From CAWJTV01 sp963845695 (GTDB lineage Bacteria; Planctomycetota; Planctomycetia; Isosphaerales; Isosphaeraceae), in contig CAWJTQ010000002.1 of the NCBI GenBank assembly GCA_963845695.1, positions 1,178,001 through 1,242,000 on the forward strand: 64,000 nt of DNA, read 5' to 3'. Below, in pieces: positions 47,908-57,605 of the stretch (position 1 is its first letter; the number at the start of each line of letters is the position of its first letter). The position numbers and the translations under genes are program-made. Under the pieces are notes generated by a model that had not been told where the DNA came from, searched no databases, and worked only from the letters and a program-made list of their open reading frames with translations.

Positions 47908-48813
47908 TCAGCGGCACTCGACGTTCAGCACATCAGTCAGGTTGGCCGGCAGGTCCGAGGCATCGACCTCGGGCACCGGTGGTCGGCTGTACGCTCTGGC
48001 CAAAGGTACGGACAGGAGCAGAGAGTAGGTCATGAGGACCAGTGCCGCCCAGTGCCAGGGAGAACCTGGGATCGGGCCGATTCTGGAGAACGAATCAGCC
48101 ATCTCCTGGACGCGCGGAAACTCGGATTCGAGCGTGGAGCGCCGGCCGCCCGCGGCCAGAGAGGCGGCTCTCACCGTCGATTCCACCAGCGGCTCGGTGA
48201 CCGCGAGCGCTCTCCGGCTCCTCGGCAACAGGAGCAGCAGCCCGGCGCCGAAGGCGATTTTCCGGCCACGGAGACGGTCGCGGAGCATCCGGCGTCCCCG
48301 CACGAGACGAACCTTGACCGTCCCGACGGGCCAGCCGAGCTTCCGCGCAGCCTCCTGGTGCGTGAGCCCGTCGAGATAACACAGGATCAAGGGCTGACGA
48401 TAGGAATCGGGCAGGCGCTCCAGCTCCTTGCCGACCAGCTCGCGGAGTTCCACGGAGTCTCCTGGCACGCTTCCTCCCGCGTGATCCCGGGACATCTCGG
48501 CTCGAACCTTCTCTGTCTCCCGTCGCCGAACGGCTCGGCGACGCGCCCGCACCGCCACGCGATAAGCCACGCCCCGCAGCCAACCTCCGAGCGCGTCCGG
48601 TTCCCGGATCCCCGGCGCCTTGCGAGCCAGCACCAGAAATGTCGCCTGAAACGCGTCCTCGGCCTCGTGAAGATCTCCCAGCACCCCCCGACACACCTGG
48701 TGCACGGCTGCCCCATGGCGCGAGACCAGATTCTGGAACGCGACCGGGTCGTGATCATGTACGAAGTTATCCAGCAACTCCCTGTCCGTCCAACCAGCAC
48801 TCCGGATCATCAT
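47908..48813 (-). CDS. ECF sigma factor with C-terminal membrane extension
   Basis: 301 residues, much longer than a minimal ECF (about 190). Sigma-2: NFVHDHDPVAFQNLVSRHGA, EAEDAFQATFLVLARKAPGI, LGGWLRGVAYRVAVRARRRA. Sigma-4: RLPDSYRQPLILCYLDGLTH, GWPVGTVKVRLVRGRRMLRD. The tail carries a hydrophobic stretch near 190 (FGAGLLLLLPRS) and a probable membrane helix at about 252-272 (HWAALVLMTYSLLLSVPLAR), followed by a short Pro-rich end. It is not fused to a periplasmic domain, unlike the three at 25-32 kb. No anti-sigma gene is adjacent. It may govern the ferritin-like and PEP-CTERM genes downstream; this is inference from position. Confidence 0.88.
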   Translation of the reverse strand: MMIRSAGWTDRELLDNFVHDHDPVAFQNLVSRHGAAVHQVCRGVLGDLHEAEDAFQATFLVLARKAPGIREPDALGGWLRGVAYRVAVRARRRAVRRRETEKVRAEMSRDHAGGSVPGDSVELRELVGKELERLPDSYRQPLILCYLDGLTHQEAARKLGWPVGTVKVRLVRGRRMLRDRLRGRKIAFGAGLLLLLPRSRRALAVTEPLVESTVRAASLAAGGRRSTLESEFPRVQEMADSFSRIGPIPGSPWHWAALVLMTYSLLLSVPLARAYSRPPVPEVDASDLPANLTDVLNVECR

Positions 48814-49063
48814 TCTCCCTCTCCCCAGGCGGCGGACGAGTCGTGGATTCTTGTGCTGTTCATCTACTCAACTAACTGCACCCGGATGGAGAATCGGGTT
48901 CAACTTTTTTTTCGAGCGGCCGAGAATCGTCCCCGGGCGCGATCCAAACTCCCCGGAGGTCGAGCGGGCTCGTGGATCTCGGAGCACGTGGACCGCAATC
49001 TGCATGGTCAGGTGAGTGCCCGATCCTCTATTATAGGAGGTCGGCAACTCGGGGAACGCTCGC

Positions 49064-49540
49064 ATGCTCCAGACCGACCGATCGCGACGGATGGACCGCG
49101 GTCTGTGTTTCACCAGGATTCGCGGACTCGGGTTCGTGCTGCTCGCGTATCTTGCGAGTGGCTGCGGCTCGCGCGACGGCCTGGACCGGCAAGCAATCTC
49201 GGGGATTGTTAACCTGGACGGCCAGCCCGTGAGCGACGGCGCCATCCTCCTGGAACCCGCAACGAATCAGCAGGGCACGGCCGTCGGTACGACGATCCGC
49301 CGCGGGACGTTCGCGATACCCCGTGACCAGGGGCCGGTGCCGGGCTTATACCAGGTGCGGATTTATGCCAGCTCGGGCGTACAGGCCCCGCCAGGTAAGG
49401 GCCAGACGGATCGAACGCGGCGCCCCATGGTCGAACGTCTCCCCGCCGCCTACAATACCCGGTCTGAGTTGCGCGCGAACGTCACCGCGCACGCCGCAAA
49501 TCAGTTCCGGTTTGATCTCAATTCCGGTGGGGTGGAATGA
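49064..49540 (+). CDS. Lipoprotein with carboxypeptidase-regulatory-like beta domain
   Basis: 158 residues. A lipobox (LLAYLASGC) follows a hydrophobic signal, so the mature protein is lipid-anchored at the Cys. The remainder (ISGIVNLDGQPVSDGAILLE, PVPGLYQVRIYASSGVQAPP) is the small transthyretin-like/CarboxypepD_reg-like domain that planctomycetes commonly encode next to DUF1559 genes. The last bases overlap an ATG of the next gene (ATGA), so the pair is probably cotranscribed. Role unknown. Start may be ATG 49064 or 49091. Confidence 0.8.
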   Translation: MLQTDRSRRMDRGLCFTRIRGLGFVLLAYLASGCGSRDGLDRQAISGIVNLDGQPVSDGAILLEPATNQQGTAVGTTIRRGTFAIPRDQGPVPGLYQVRIYASSGVQAPPGKGQTDRTRRPMVERLPAAYNTRSELRANVTAHAANQFRFDLNSGGVE

Positions 49541-49608
49541 TTCGACATTCCTCGGATTCGTCGCAGCTCGTCCCGACGGACGCATCGCCTTCCCGGAGGG
49601 CCACCTCG

Positions 49609-50585
49609 ATGGAAACCCGGCCGCGCGGCTTTACCTTGATCGAACTCCTGGTCGTCATCGCGATCATCGGCGTGCTCATGGCCCTGCTGGTGCCGGCAGT
49701 CCAGTCAGCCCGCGAGGCCTCGCGGCGCACGCAGTGCCTGAGCAACCTGAAACAGATCGCCCTGGCGATGCACCAGTATCACACCATCTATTCGGTCTTG
49801 CCGCCGGGGAAAAAGGGCTGCTGCTGGGGGACCTGGCTGGTCTACACCTTGCCGTTCGTCGAGCAGCAGGCCCTGTTCAACAACTGGAATTCCTGCGGCA
49901 TCAATTCGCCGGGTGTGCCGGCGAACTACGACCTCGAGCTGAGGTACTTCGGCGCGGCCAACGTGACGGTCACTTCGACCCGGGTGGCAATCTATCTCTG
50001 CCCCAGCGACCTGACCAACGCTCCGATCACCGCCGCCATTAACGGCAAGACCTACGCCTGTACGTCCCAGAACTATGCCGCCAACTTCGGCAACACCACC
50101 GTACTCCAGACCGATTTCCAGGGCATCACCTTTGGAGGCGCGCCCTTTGTAGACATCGGTTCTCCTCTGGGCGATTACGATCAGCCGCGCGCGCGACCGT
50201 CGGTTTCAATGCGATCACCGATGGGACCAGCAACACGATGCTTCTCTCCGAGGTCGTCGTGGGCCAGGGACAGGATCTGCGCGGGTTCTCGTGGTGGGGC
50301 GACGCCGCGACCTACGAAGCATTCTCGACCCCCAACAGCCCGTTCCCCGATGTGTTGTTCAGCCCGATCTATTGCATTAATCAGTCGCCGAACCCACCGT
50401 GCACCTCCGCGACCACGGCCCTTCCCGAGATGTACGCGGCGCGAAGCCGGCACCTCGGGGGCGTCAATATGACCACGGCCGATGGTTCCGTCCACTTCAC
50501 CAAGAATTCGATCAATCTTCAAACCTGGCGGCAGATAAGCACCGCGTCGTCAGGCGATCTGACGTGCGGCGATACTGCCTACTGA
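49609..50585 (+). CDS. DUF1559 prepilin-like protein (one frameshift)
   Basis: About 325 residues. The start RGFTLIELLVVIAIIGVLMA is a type IV pilin-like prepilin cleavage and helix sequence, cut after Gly and methylated at Phe. The body belongs to DUF1559 (SBP_bac_10), hugely expanded in planctomycetes: REASRRTQCLSNLKQIALAM, then after a shift near 50185 in a CGCGCGCG run, ITDGTSNTMLLSEVVVGQGQ. The signature H-X9-DG is RHLGGVNMTTADGSV. Proteins of this type are thought to form envelope pseudopili or surface appendages. ATG 49609 with GGAGGG 9 bases upstream is preferred; an ATG at 49537 overlaps the lipoprotein stop. Confidence 0.9.
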
Positions 50586-51465
50586 TGGTTCAAACCATCG
50601 CGCGATCGGAGCCGCGGACCGAGCCACGTCTCAAGAGCCTCCTCGTGACGAACGACAAACTGCCCCTCGACGCGCAGCAATCGTCCCAGCCCGGGCTAGA
50701 CCGCTGCACAGCCATCGATCGCATCGCTCCCACGAGAGAACCCAGGCGCTGGCCGGTGATGCGGCAGAGTTGGCGGGAGCTTCTCTTCCTCCACTGGCCG
50801 ATCCGTCCCGAGGAGCTGCGCCTCTCGTGCCGTCCCATCTCGACATCGACCTGTTCGAAGGAACGGCTTATATCGGACTGGTGCCGTTCACGATGACGGG
50901 CGTTCGGCCCGTGGGCGTTCCTCCTATCTGGGGAGTCTCGAGCTTCCACGAGACCAATGTCAGAACGTATGTCCATCACGAGGGCCGCGACCCCGGCGTC
51001 TGGTTCTTCAGCCTTGATGCGGCGAACCGGCTGGCGGTCTATCTGGCCCGGACCTTGTACCATCTCCCCTACTATCACGCGCGAATGTTCCTGGAGCGCG
51101 AAGCCAGTGACTCGCCGGAGGTTGCCCGACCGATCGTCTACGCAGGCGTCCGGCGCCGCCCAGATCCCCTGCCCGCCTCCTATCTCATTCGAGCGATCCC
51201 CGCTGGCCCTGTCCTCCCCGCGCAGCCTGGCACCCTCGAACACTTTCTCGTCGAACGTTACGTCCTGTATGCAGTCGCGCATGACCGGCTGTACCAGGGG
51301 CAGGTTCATCATCTCCCATACCCTTTGCAATCCGCAACGATCTTATCGCTGAACGAGAACCTGCTGGCAGCGACCGGAATTCCCCGCCCGAATACAGCCC
51401 CTCTGGCCCACTTCGCCAGCGGAGTCAACGTGAACGTGTACGCTCTACACGAGCCTGTTCGATGA
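50585..51465 (+). CDS. DUF2071 family protein (one frameshift)
   Basis: About 293 residues. DUF2071 (YqjF-like) features are clear: WPVMRQSWRELLFLHWPI, then after a shift near 50820 PLVPSHLDIDLFEGTAYIGL, VPFTMTGVRPVGVPPIWGVS and FHETNVRTYVHHEGRDPGVW. The biochemical function of this family is not established. Its ATG overlaps the DUF1559 stop by one base (TGATG). The first 55 residues are unlike the family, so the real start could be ATG 50759 just before RQSWREL. It ends with the plausible LAHFASGVNVNVYALHEPV. Confidence 0.82.
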
Positions 51466-52283
51466 CGACTTCTGACCGGGCTCTGGTAGGGAAAAACCGA
51501 CACTCCTCGGCAAACGCCATCACCGGGGCCCCTTCTCCACCTCGCCCCTTGGGTAACGGTCGGCCGAAGGCCGGGTGACGGGGGCTGAGTCATGGCGTTC
51601 GGCGACAAGTCTCGAAAAACCAGTGATCTTCAGGGCCCAGACACTCTGACCGTTATCATCGCACGAAGTTCTGCCGATCCCCCAATCACGCCGGCCCTCC
51701 CGATTTCTCAGCAGGGATTCAGACGGGACCCCTCGATCCCCTGGGTCTGCTCGCGTCCTCGTCCGGTCACTGCACTTCCCAAAAAGCCGAGGTCAGCCAG
51801 GTATGGATCGATCGCCTCCTGCCGCGGGATAATCATCTAGTGAATATTTATTAATTTGACAGTCTCTCGAAATCCCCAGCCGATCCAGCCGTTCGAGCCG
51901 CAAACGATATCACATCGCTCTCGACATCGCCAATCAGGCTCGCTCATTTCGGGCTTACCTAGGCGTCATCAAGAGGTTGCACACCGAACCTAAAGTAGAT
52001 CGATGGAACATCACGATTCTATAATATTTAGCTTATAATAAATAGATATTACAATGCAATAGCAGTCAGCTTGACGTGGTTTTTTTTCAACATCCCAGAA
52101 AAGGGTTGCATTTCGGGGAAAAACATCCCACCTTTGTCGATTCGCGTGGGTGCCGAGGGAGACTCGAACTCCTCTTTCCCGGATTCGGGTCGTCTCGTGG
52201 TGAGGATTGGAGCCTCATGGTGGGGTTCCTGCCCATGTTCCTCTCTGGTGGAGATTGGTCCATTGCCAACGACAACGCGCAAC
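51466..52283. other. Long gap with AT-rich island and tRNA 3-prime-like fragment
   Basis: No gene is recognisable in about 820 bases. Bases about 51835-52090 are markedly AT-rich for this genome (runs such as AATATTTATTAATTTG and ATAATATTTAGC). A fragment resembling the T-arm end of a tRNA lies at 52149-52172. Together these could mark the edge of an old insertion. Confidence 0.45.
52149..52172 (-). other. tRNA 3-prime-end-like fragment
   Basis: On the minus strand the text runs GGAGTTCGAGTCTCC followed by CTCGGCACC, the form of a tRNA T-arm with TTCGAGT loop and an acceptor strand. No matching 5-prime acceptor (TGCCGAG) or anticodon arm is found in the 100 bases upstream on that strand. It is therefore at most a fragment, such as a remnant of an integration site. 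Confidence 0.4.
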
Positions 52284-52952
52284 TTGTGGAGGAGCACGCT
52301 ACTTCGAGCCCTGATCGGGTGCGCCGCGTTCGCGGGTGCAACGACGGGCGCTCATGCCCAAACTTATTACTACTACCCGACTTCGACCACCCCGGTCTAC
52401 TACTCATCCGCAGGCTATCGGCCGCAAACCGTCTGGTATCGTTATCCAGGCCAGTATTACCAACCTACCTATTCATCTCCGGTCTACCAAGTCACTTATA
52501 CGCCTCAGTATTATCAAACGGCGTACAGCCAGCCTGCAACTCAAACCGCCTATTCTGCTCCAGCGGCCACGACGACGGTGCCAGTCACCCAGACATCGGT
52601 TGCGAGCGATGCAACCGTGCCGGCGACGGAGGCGACGGCACCCGCGGGTGATCCGTATGGCTTCACGAACTGGCTGAACGCGACGCGGGCGGCCTATGGC
52701 TTGCCTGCGGTGGGTTACGACCCGAACCTGTCGAGCTGGGCGGCGATGAATAACAACCACCAAGCATCGCGCGGGATCGGTCATTTCGTGATGGGGCCGG
52801 CCACACGGCAGAACTCGGCCATGGGCGGGTTTCCCGGCGTGGAATCGATGTGGATGGCGTCGCCGGCCCACCGGGCGGCTTTGCTAGATCCCACCATTCG
52901 ATGGATCGGAATCGCCGGACTGGGCGCGTACTGGACCTTCAACGCGAATTGA
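52284..52952 (+). CDS. Secreted CAP-domain (SCP/PR1) protein with Tyr-rich N-terminal region
   Basis: About 222 residues. A signal peptide (LLRALIGCAAFAGATTGAHA) is followed by about 75 residues dominated by Tyr, Pro, Ser, Thr and Gln (QTYYYYPTSTTPVYYSSAGY). The C-terminal part is a CAP domain: FTNWLNATRAAYGLPAVGYD, LSSWAAMNNNHQASRGIGHF and SPAHRAALLDPTIRWIGIAG. It keeps the family His in the NNNHQ/GHF region and in SPAHRA. CAP proteins are extracellular; bacterial roles are mostly unknown. The start is uncertain: TTG 52284 begins the signal peptide, while the frame is open back to ATG 52071. Confidence 0.75.
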   Translation: MWRSTLLRALIGCAAFAGATTGAHAQTYYYYPTSTTPVYYSSAGYRPQTVWYRYPGQYYQPTYSSPVYQVTYTPQYYQTAYSQPATQTAYSAPAATTTVPVTQTSVASDATVPATEATAPAGDPYGFTNWLNATRAAYGLPAVGYDPNLSSWAAMNNNHQASRGIGHFVMGPATRQNSAMGGFPGVESMWMASPAHRAALLDPTIRWIGIAGLGAYWTFNAN

Positions 52953-53415
52953 AAACTCGACGCCTCGACGCCGTACTCGAGGATCTCGACAGAGAGCGCC
53001 GATCGCACCGACGACCCGCTGGCCGTAGCGTCGAAGATCAGTCGTCTACCGGAGATCGGGTGGGTCGTGCGGACGCTCGGCGTCGATGTGGAACCCGATC
53101 GGACAGGGTTCCGGAACGTGCTCAGAACGACTGTCGGCCCAACCGACGCTGGTGAGTACCGTGTCGAGGCGAGCCTGTAGGGACTCGCCTTTGAGACGCG
53201 CACCGCGCCGGACGACATCGGCTGTTCTGCTGATCGCGGATGCTCTCCGAGACTCTAAGTCGAAGGGGTTTCGAACCTGGGGACGGGGTTCGAGCCTCTT
53301 TTTCTCGCCTGACATCAGGAAGGAAGTCGATCAGACCAGCCGAGATCCGGTCCGATGCGGTGGTCGATCGATCCGGTCATCGCGTGCGCAGGCCCATGAG
53401 TGAGGGCGCTCTCGA
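52953..53415. other. Non-coding gap
   Basis: Nothing recognisable. Short open frames on both strands lack protein character. Confidence 0.4.
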
Positions 53416-54033
53416 TCAGAGCAACAACGCGCTGCGGATTCCCGAAAGGATGAGCTGTTCCATATTGGCATCGCGCCCTTGGGGGATCCATCCGATCGGT
53501 GCGGGAACCGGCCCGACGATCTCGCGAGTGCGGTTGACCGGAAAATCGTTGTAGAAAACCGCACGGCCGGCGGGTTGACTTACGGGCTTGGCCACGTCTT
53601 CCAATTCCTTCATCACTTCCACCCTGACCAGAAAACCGCCGGTGGATGCCGGCTCGATCTGGACGAGGGCGAACTTGCGGTATGTTTGGAGAGTCGCCTC
53701 GAGACGATCCCGCAAGGTCGCCGAGTCCGCACTCCACGGCTCGACCAGCGTACCCGTCATCTGGCTATCCGTCCGGATGGTGCCCGCCAGTCGATTCTCG
53801 GAGGCGATCGGAAAATACTTGCCCACCACAGCCACGCTCTTGTTCCAGACGGTCTCGAAATCCACCGACGGAACCTTCATGGGGTTGGCAAGAGGTTTTC
53901 GCTCTTCGAAGAGCGAGGCGAAGGTCGGTGCACTCCACGTCAACGGCAGTGAACTGCATCCGCTCTGAACGGCCATCAAGCTGGCGAGAATCCCCAGCCG
54001 GACGGCTAGCGCAGTGATCCTTTGGCTTCGCAT
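53416..54033 (-). CDS. Hypothetical lipoprotein
   Basis: 205 residues. The signal LAVRLGILASLMAVQSGC ends in a lipobox with Cys25 as the lipidated residue. The mature part (VDFETVWNKSVAVVGKYFPI, AGTIRTDSQMTGTLVEPWSA, GGFLVRVEVMKELEDVAKP) is a soluble alpha/beta domain common among planctomycete lipoproteins; I do not recognise a named family. It stands alone, with wide gaps on both sides. Confidence 0.75.
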   Translation of the reverse strand: MRSQRITALAVRLGILASLMAVQSGCSSLPLTWSAPTFASLFEERKPLANPMKVPSVDFETVWNKSVAVVGKYFPIASENRLAGTIRTDSQMTGTLVEPWSADSATLRDRLEATLQTYRKFALVQIEPASTGGFLVRVEVMKELEDVAKPVSQPAGRAVFYNDFPVNRTREIVGPVPAPIGWIPQGRDANMEQLILSGIRSALLL

Positions 54034-54710
54034 GGGGCTCCGTCCCCCAATCCGGGAGTTGCGGCGAGGCCGCGAATGGAGACGTGTTGCCGATTATCTA
54101 CATGGATCGGCCATTTGATGCCCTATCCTCATCGTTTTTGTCCAGAGTGGCAAGTCCGTTTCTCAATGAACGGGGAAGCATGACCTACGTTTTGGTAAGG
54201 GAGGCGACCATCCTTCCAGCCGGATGTGGGTGATCGTGACAACGAACCGCTGAGCGCGATTGGCTGGCGAGCTCCCTGATCGGCCCCATCAAGAGTGCCT
54301 CGAGTGCACAAATGCCCGATACAATCGTTGTGACTCCACTTATCCCGGTGATTCTCAAAACCGATTGTCGTGAGTTTGGCGCAAAATGTGCATAGAGACG
54401 GCCTCCCCGTCATTTCGGTGAGCCGAGAGCCGACGACTCCTCGGTATCGTCTTATAAATTGGATGGAAGAAGTCATCGTCCGTTGCCATCACGGTCGGGT
54501 TGATGCGGCTTATCCTGGCGTCCTCGCCACATTGAGGGAAACCTGGCCGGTTGGTGAGAGTGGCGCCAGGATCGAACTCGGGAGACAGACCCTGGCCTCA
54601 CGTGATGGGACAGGGACCGCGAAGCTTTAGGAGATCTCATCATTCCATCTAAGATCGAGCACTCGAGAATGTTTATCACACTGTTTCGAACACCCTGCCG
54701 GAACCAAAGC
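54034..54710. other. Non-coding gap
   Basis: About 680 bases without a recognisable gene. A minus-strand frame 54129-54476 and a plus-strand frame 54370-54630 are open but show no family pattern. Confidence 0.4.
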
Positions 54711-55874
54711 ATGAGCAAACGAGCATGGCGGATCGATCTCGGGGAGGACGACTGCGTCGCGGATGGGGGGACGAGTCGGGAGCGGGGTTCCCGGCTTTCG
54801 CAGGACGAGGGGGAGGGATTGGGCGGCTCCGACGGGGAGCCGGTCGCGGCAGGGACGGGGCTCCGCCTCTGGTGGGTTTCGGCGGTGTGCAAGACCTGGG
54901 CGGCCTGGGCCGGGTTTTTCGGAGGAGGCCGAATCCGGTTCGAGGAGTCCCTCCACGAGTTCGCCAGAAAGCTGGGTGGGGCCAGGAGCGCAGCCGACAT
55001 CGATGCGGGCCTGCTCCGGCTGGCTCGGGAGATGATGCCCAAGAGGCAGGTCTCGCTTCTCCGAAGGCCGGAGGAGTTCGCCGATCGCCCGGTCGCCGGT
55101 TTGGCCTCCGACGAACTCGGCGGGCAGGTAGACCCTCCTGTGAGCGCTCGGGGAACTTGGCGTTGTGGTACGATTACCGAGGTCCCGTTGCGTTGCGGCG
55201 TCGCCACCCACGGCCGGCTCCAGGTTCTCACGACGAAACGGGGAGACTCGGGACCTCGACCAAAGGCCCTCCGGCGGTTGGCGATCGCCTGTACGATGGC
55301 TGCCTGCGCCCTGGAGAACCTGCGCCAGCACTCTGATTGGGCTTGGAAGGGCGTCGACGAGCCGAGGGACGACAGCCAATCCCGCCCCAACGAAAGTCAT
55401 CCTGCGGCGGTGATCCGTGACGCGACGTTCTTGAATGCCGTCTTACCTTTCGCCTTGGGCCAGGCCAAGCGGCACCACGAACCGCTCTCGCTACTCTGCC
55501 TGGCGATCGACCGGCTGGGAGCGATCCAGGACTTGCTGGGCTCCGAGGCTTCCGATTGCCTGGTTCAGGAAGTCTGTCAGGTCGTCGGCACCTCGATCCG
55601 CTCCAGCGACATCGTGGCCCGGCTCGACGACGATCGCATCGTGGTTCTGCTGATCCGCGCCCGCTGCCGCAGTGCACTCCACGTCGCCCAGATGATCTGT
55701 CGCTCGGTCGCCGAGAAAACCCGGAATGTCGTCGAGCTGGGCTGCGCAACGGTCTCGATCGGGGTCGCCGAGTTTCCTGGCGATGCCCGGAACGCGTACT
55801 CGCTCCTGGACGCAGCCGACGACGCCCTGGTGCCGCGCCCAGGCGGGGGGGAGGAACCAGGTCATGCCGGCTGA
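54711..55874 (+). CDS. Degenerate GGDEF-domain protein
   Basis: 387 residues. The C-terminal half follows the diguanylate cyclase fold: DATFLNAVLPFALGQAKRHH, LSLLCLAIDRLGAIQDLLGS, EVCQVVGTSIRSSDIVARL, then TVSIGVAEFPGDARNAYSLL and DAADDALV. At the active-site turn, where GGDEF is expected after VARL, the sequence is DDDRIVV, so c-di-GMP synthesis is unlikely. The N-terminal half (IRFEESLHEFARKLGGARSA, ALRRLAIACTMAACALENLR) looks like a partial GAF-type sensor region. It is probably a regulatory or GTP-binding pseudo-enzyme. ATG 54711 is preferred over 54669 because the text before it is unlike protein. Confidence 0.72.
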   Translation: MSKRAWRIDLGEDDCVADGGTSRERGSRLSQDEGEGLGGSDGEPVAAGTGLRLWWVSAVCKTWAAWAGFFGGGRIRFEESLHEFARKLGGARSAADIDAGLLRLAREMMPKRQVSLLRRPEEFADRPVAGLASDELGGQVDPPVSARGTWRCGTITEVPLRCGVATHGRLQVLTTKRGDSGPRPKALRRLAIACTMAACALENLRQHSDWAWKGVDEPRDDSQSRPNESHPAAVIRDATFLNAVLPFALGQAKRHHEPLSLLCLAIDRLGAIQDLLGSEASDCLVQEVCQVVGTSIRSSDIVARLDDDRIVVLLIRARCRSALHVAQMICRSVAEKTRNVVELGCATVSIGVAEFPGDARNAYSLLDAADDALVPRPGGGEEPGHAG

Positions 55875-56100
55875 GGCCCGGGCGAATCCCATCCCGATGT
55901 CTTCCGAAGCCGTTCAGTCCGTATCTTGCCCCTCCTGAGCGAGCTCAACCGATCGTATGATGGCAAGCTGGCGAGAAAGGCTGAGCTTCGCCTCCCTGCG
56001 AATCGGTACCAGTCCAAGGGCCTGACGCTGTGGGCATGCACGGGGAGCGAAGACGACTCATTCGCCTTCTCGCCGAGCGCTCGCTCACAGAGGAAGACCC

Positions 56101-57337
56101 ATGAAAGAACCGTTCTCGCGTCGCGACACTTTGCGCCTGGGCGTCGCCGGTCTTGCCTTCGCGGCGGTGCCCGGTCGCGCCTCGACGTCTCCGGCACAAC
56201 CCGATGAGCCGGCTGGCCCCCCGGTCCGCCCATTCCTGACCCCGGGCGACGATTTCCGGGACGTCAGCCGCGGTAACCCGATTCCACACACTCTCGAGGG
56301 CCAGGCCCTGGTCCAGGCTCGGCTGACTCCCGAGACCTGGCGGCTGGAGGTCGCCGCCGAGGGAAAGGCGGCGGTCGAGCGGCCGATCCGGATCGAAGAC
56401 GGCACCGCGCTCAACTTCCCTGGCCTCCTCGCGCTCGGCAAGACGCGCAGGCGTCAAATTCCTCAAGGCCATGCAGTGCAACAACATCGCCCAGCCATTG
56501 GGTCAGGGGTTATGGGAGGGCGTGCCGCTGCGCAACGTCCTCCGCGCGACGGGTAAGATGAAGGACGTCCGAAGGGTTTACTACTGGGGATTCCACAACA
56601 ACGATCCCAAACAAATGTTCCGCTCGTCGCTGGCGATCAACCAGGTGCTCGACACGCCACCCGGCGAGCTGCCGCCGTTCGTCGCCTACCGGCTGAACGG
56701 TCAGCCGATCCCGCTGGAGCGGGGCGGGCCGGTGCGCATGGTCGTTCCTTGGGCTCACGGCTTCAAGTCGATCAAATGGCTCCAGCGAATCGTCCTGACG
56801 AACGACTACCAGGCGAATGACACCTATGCCCTCGCGAACAACGATCCCGAGTCGTATCTGAAGACGGCCGCGTATCTCGATGATCCGGAGCCTGGGACCT
56901 ATCCGGCCGGCAAGCCCTTGGCGATCCGGGGAACGGCGATGGTGGGCTGGCCGGGGTTGGAACGGGTCGAATACTGGCTTCGTCTCGCACCCGGCCCCCT
57001 CGTCGAACTTCGCGACGACGACCCGGCCTGGCGCACTGCGCAGTGGCGTCCCTGCACGATCGACCCACCTCCGAACGATTGGGGAGCCGAACTGCCGCCG
57101 GACGTCCAACCGAGACAGGTTTGGGGGTTCGCCCCGGATGGCCGGCCCAAGGAGTGGCCCATGCGGTTCAGCATCGCCTTGTGGTCGGTGTCGTTAGACG
57201 GATTGAAGCCCGGGAGCTACGAGTTTCGAGTCCGCACGATCGACAAGAACGGCTTCGCGCAACCCGATCCTCGGCCCTTCTCGCAACGGTCCGGGCTCAA
57301 TGCCGTGCAGTGCAAGTCGATCACCGTCAAGGGCTGA
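56101..57337 (+). CDS. Sulfite-oxidase-like molybdopterin enzyme, TAT-exported (one frameshift)
   Basis: About 412 residues. The twin-arginine leader SRRDTLRLGVAGLAFAAVPG indicates export after cofactor insertion. The sulfite oxidase family core has the molybdenum-ligand Cys in AMQCNNIAQPLGQGLWEGVP, then GGPVRMVVPWAHGFKSIKWL, and the C-terminal Mo-co dimerisation domain (PLAIRGTAMVGWPGLERVEY, RFSIALWSVSLDGLKPGSYE). A shift near 56445 joins the two halves (ALGKTRR to VKFLKAMQC). There is no heme subunit nearby. It should carry out an oxygen-atom transfer in the periplasm; the substrate (sulfite or another) is unknown. Confidence 0.87.
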
Positions 57338-57605
57338 GTTCGGGCCCGCGCGTACACGCGATGGGGATCCGTTCTCGAAACGCTCGCACGACCGAGACGG
57401 CCTCGGACACGGATGATTGGTTCGAGCCCGTGAAGTCGCAGGTTCCCATCCTGTCGACCCGAATTTTCGGCCGTGTGCCCAAAGAATCGAGGCGGTGAGC
57501 CGAGAAAGCCGGGGGAGAACACATGGGACCACCGCCGCGCTCCTGCGTTCTGCCCACGACTTTCACCTTGCTTCGCTGGAACGCGCCGTGGCGTTCGGCT
57601 TGCCA

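Noticed and set aside
47755..49212. 485-codon open frame on the plus strand
   Set aside because: Covers the ECF sigma gene in antisense and has no recognisable domain; the minus-strand sigma factor is unmistakable.
54555..54600. Possible tRNA end on the minus strand (GAGTTCGATCCTGG)
   Set aside because: The T-stem does not pair and no acceptor, D-arm or anticodon arm can be built around it.
54473..55390. 305-codon open frame on the minus strand
   Set aside because: Antisense to the GGDEF-like protein; the plus strand carries the recognisable fold.
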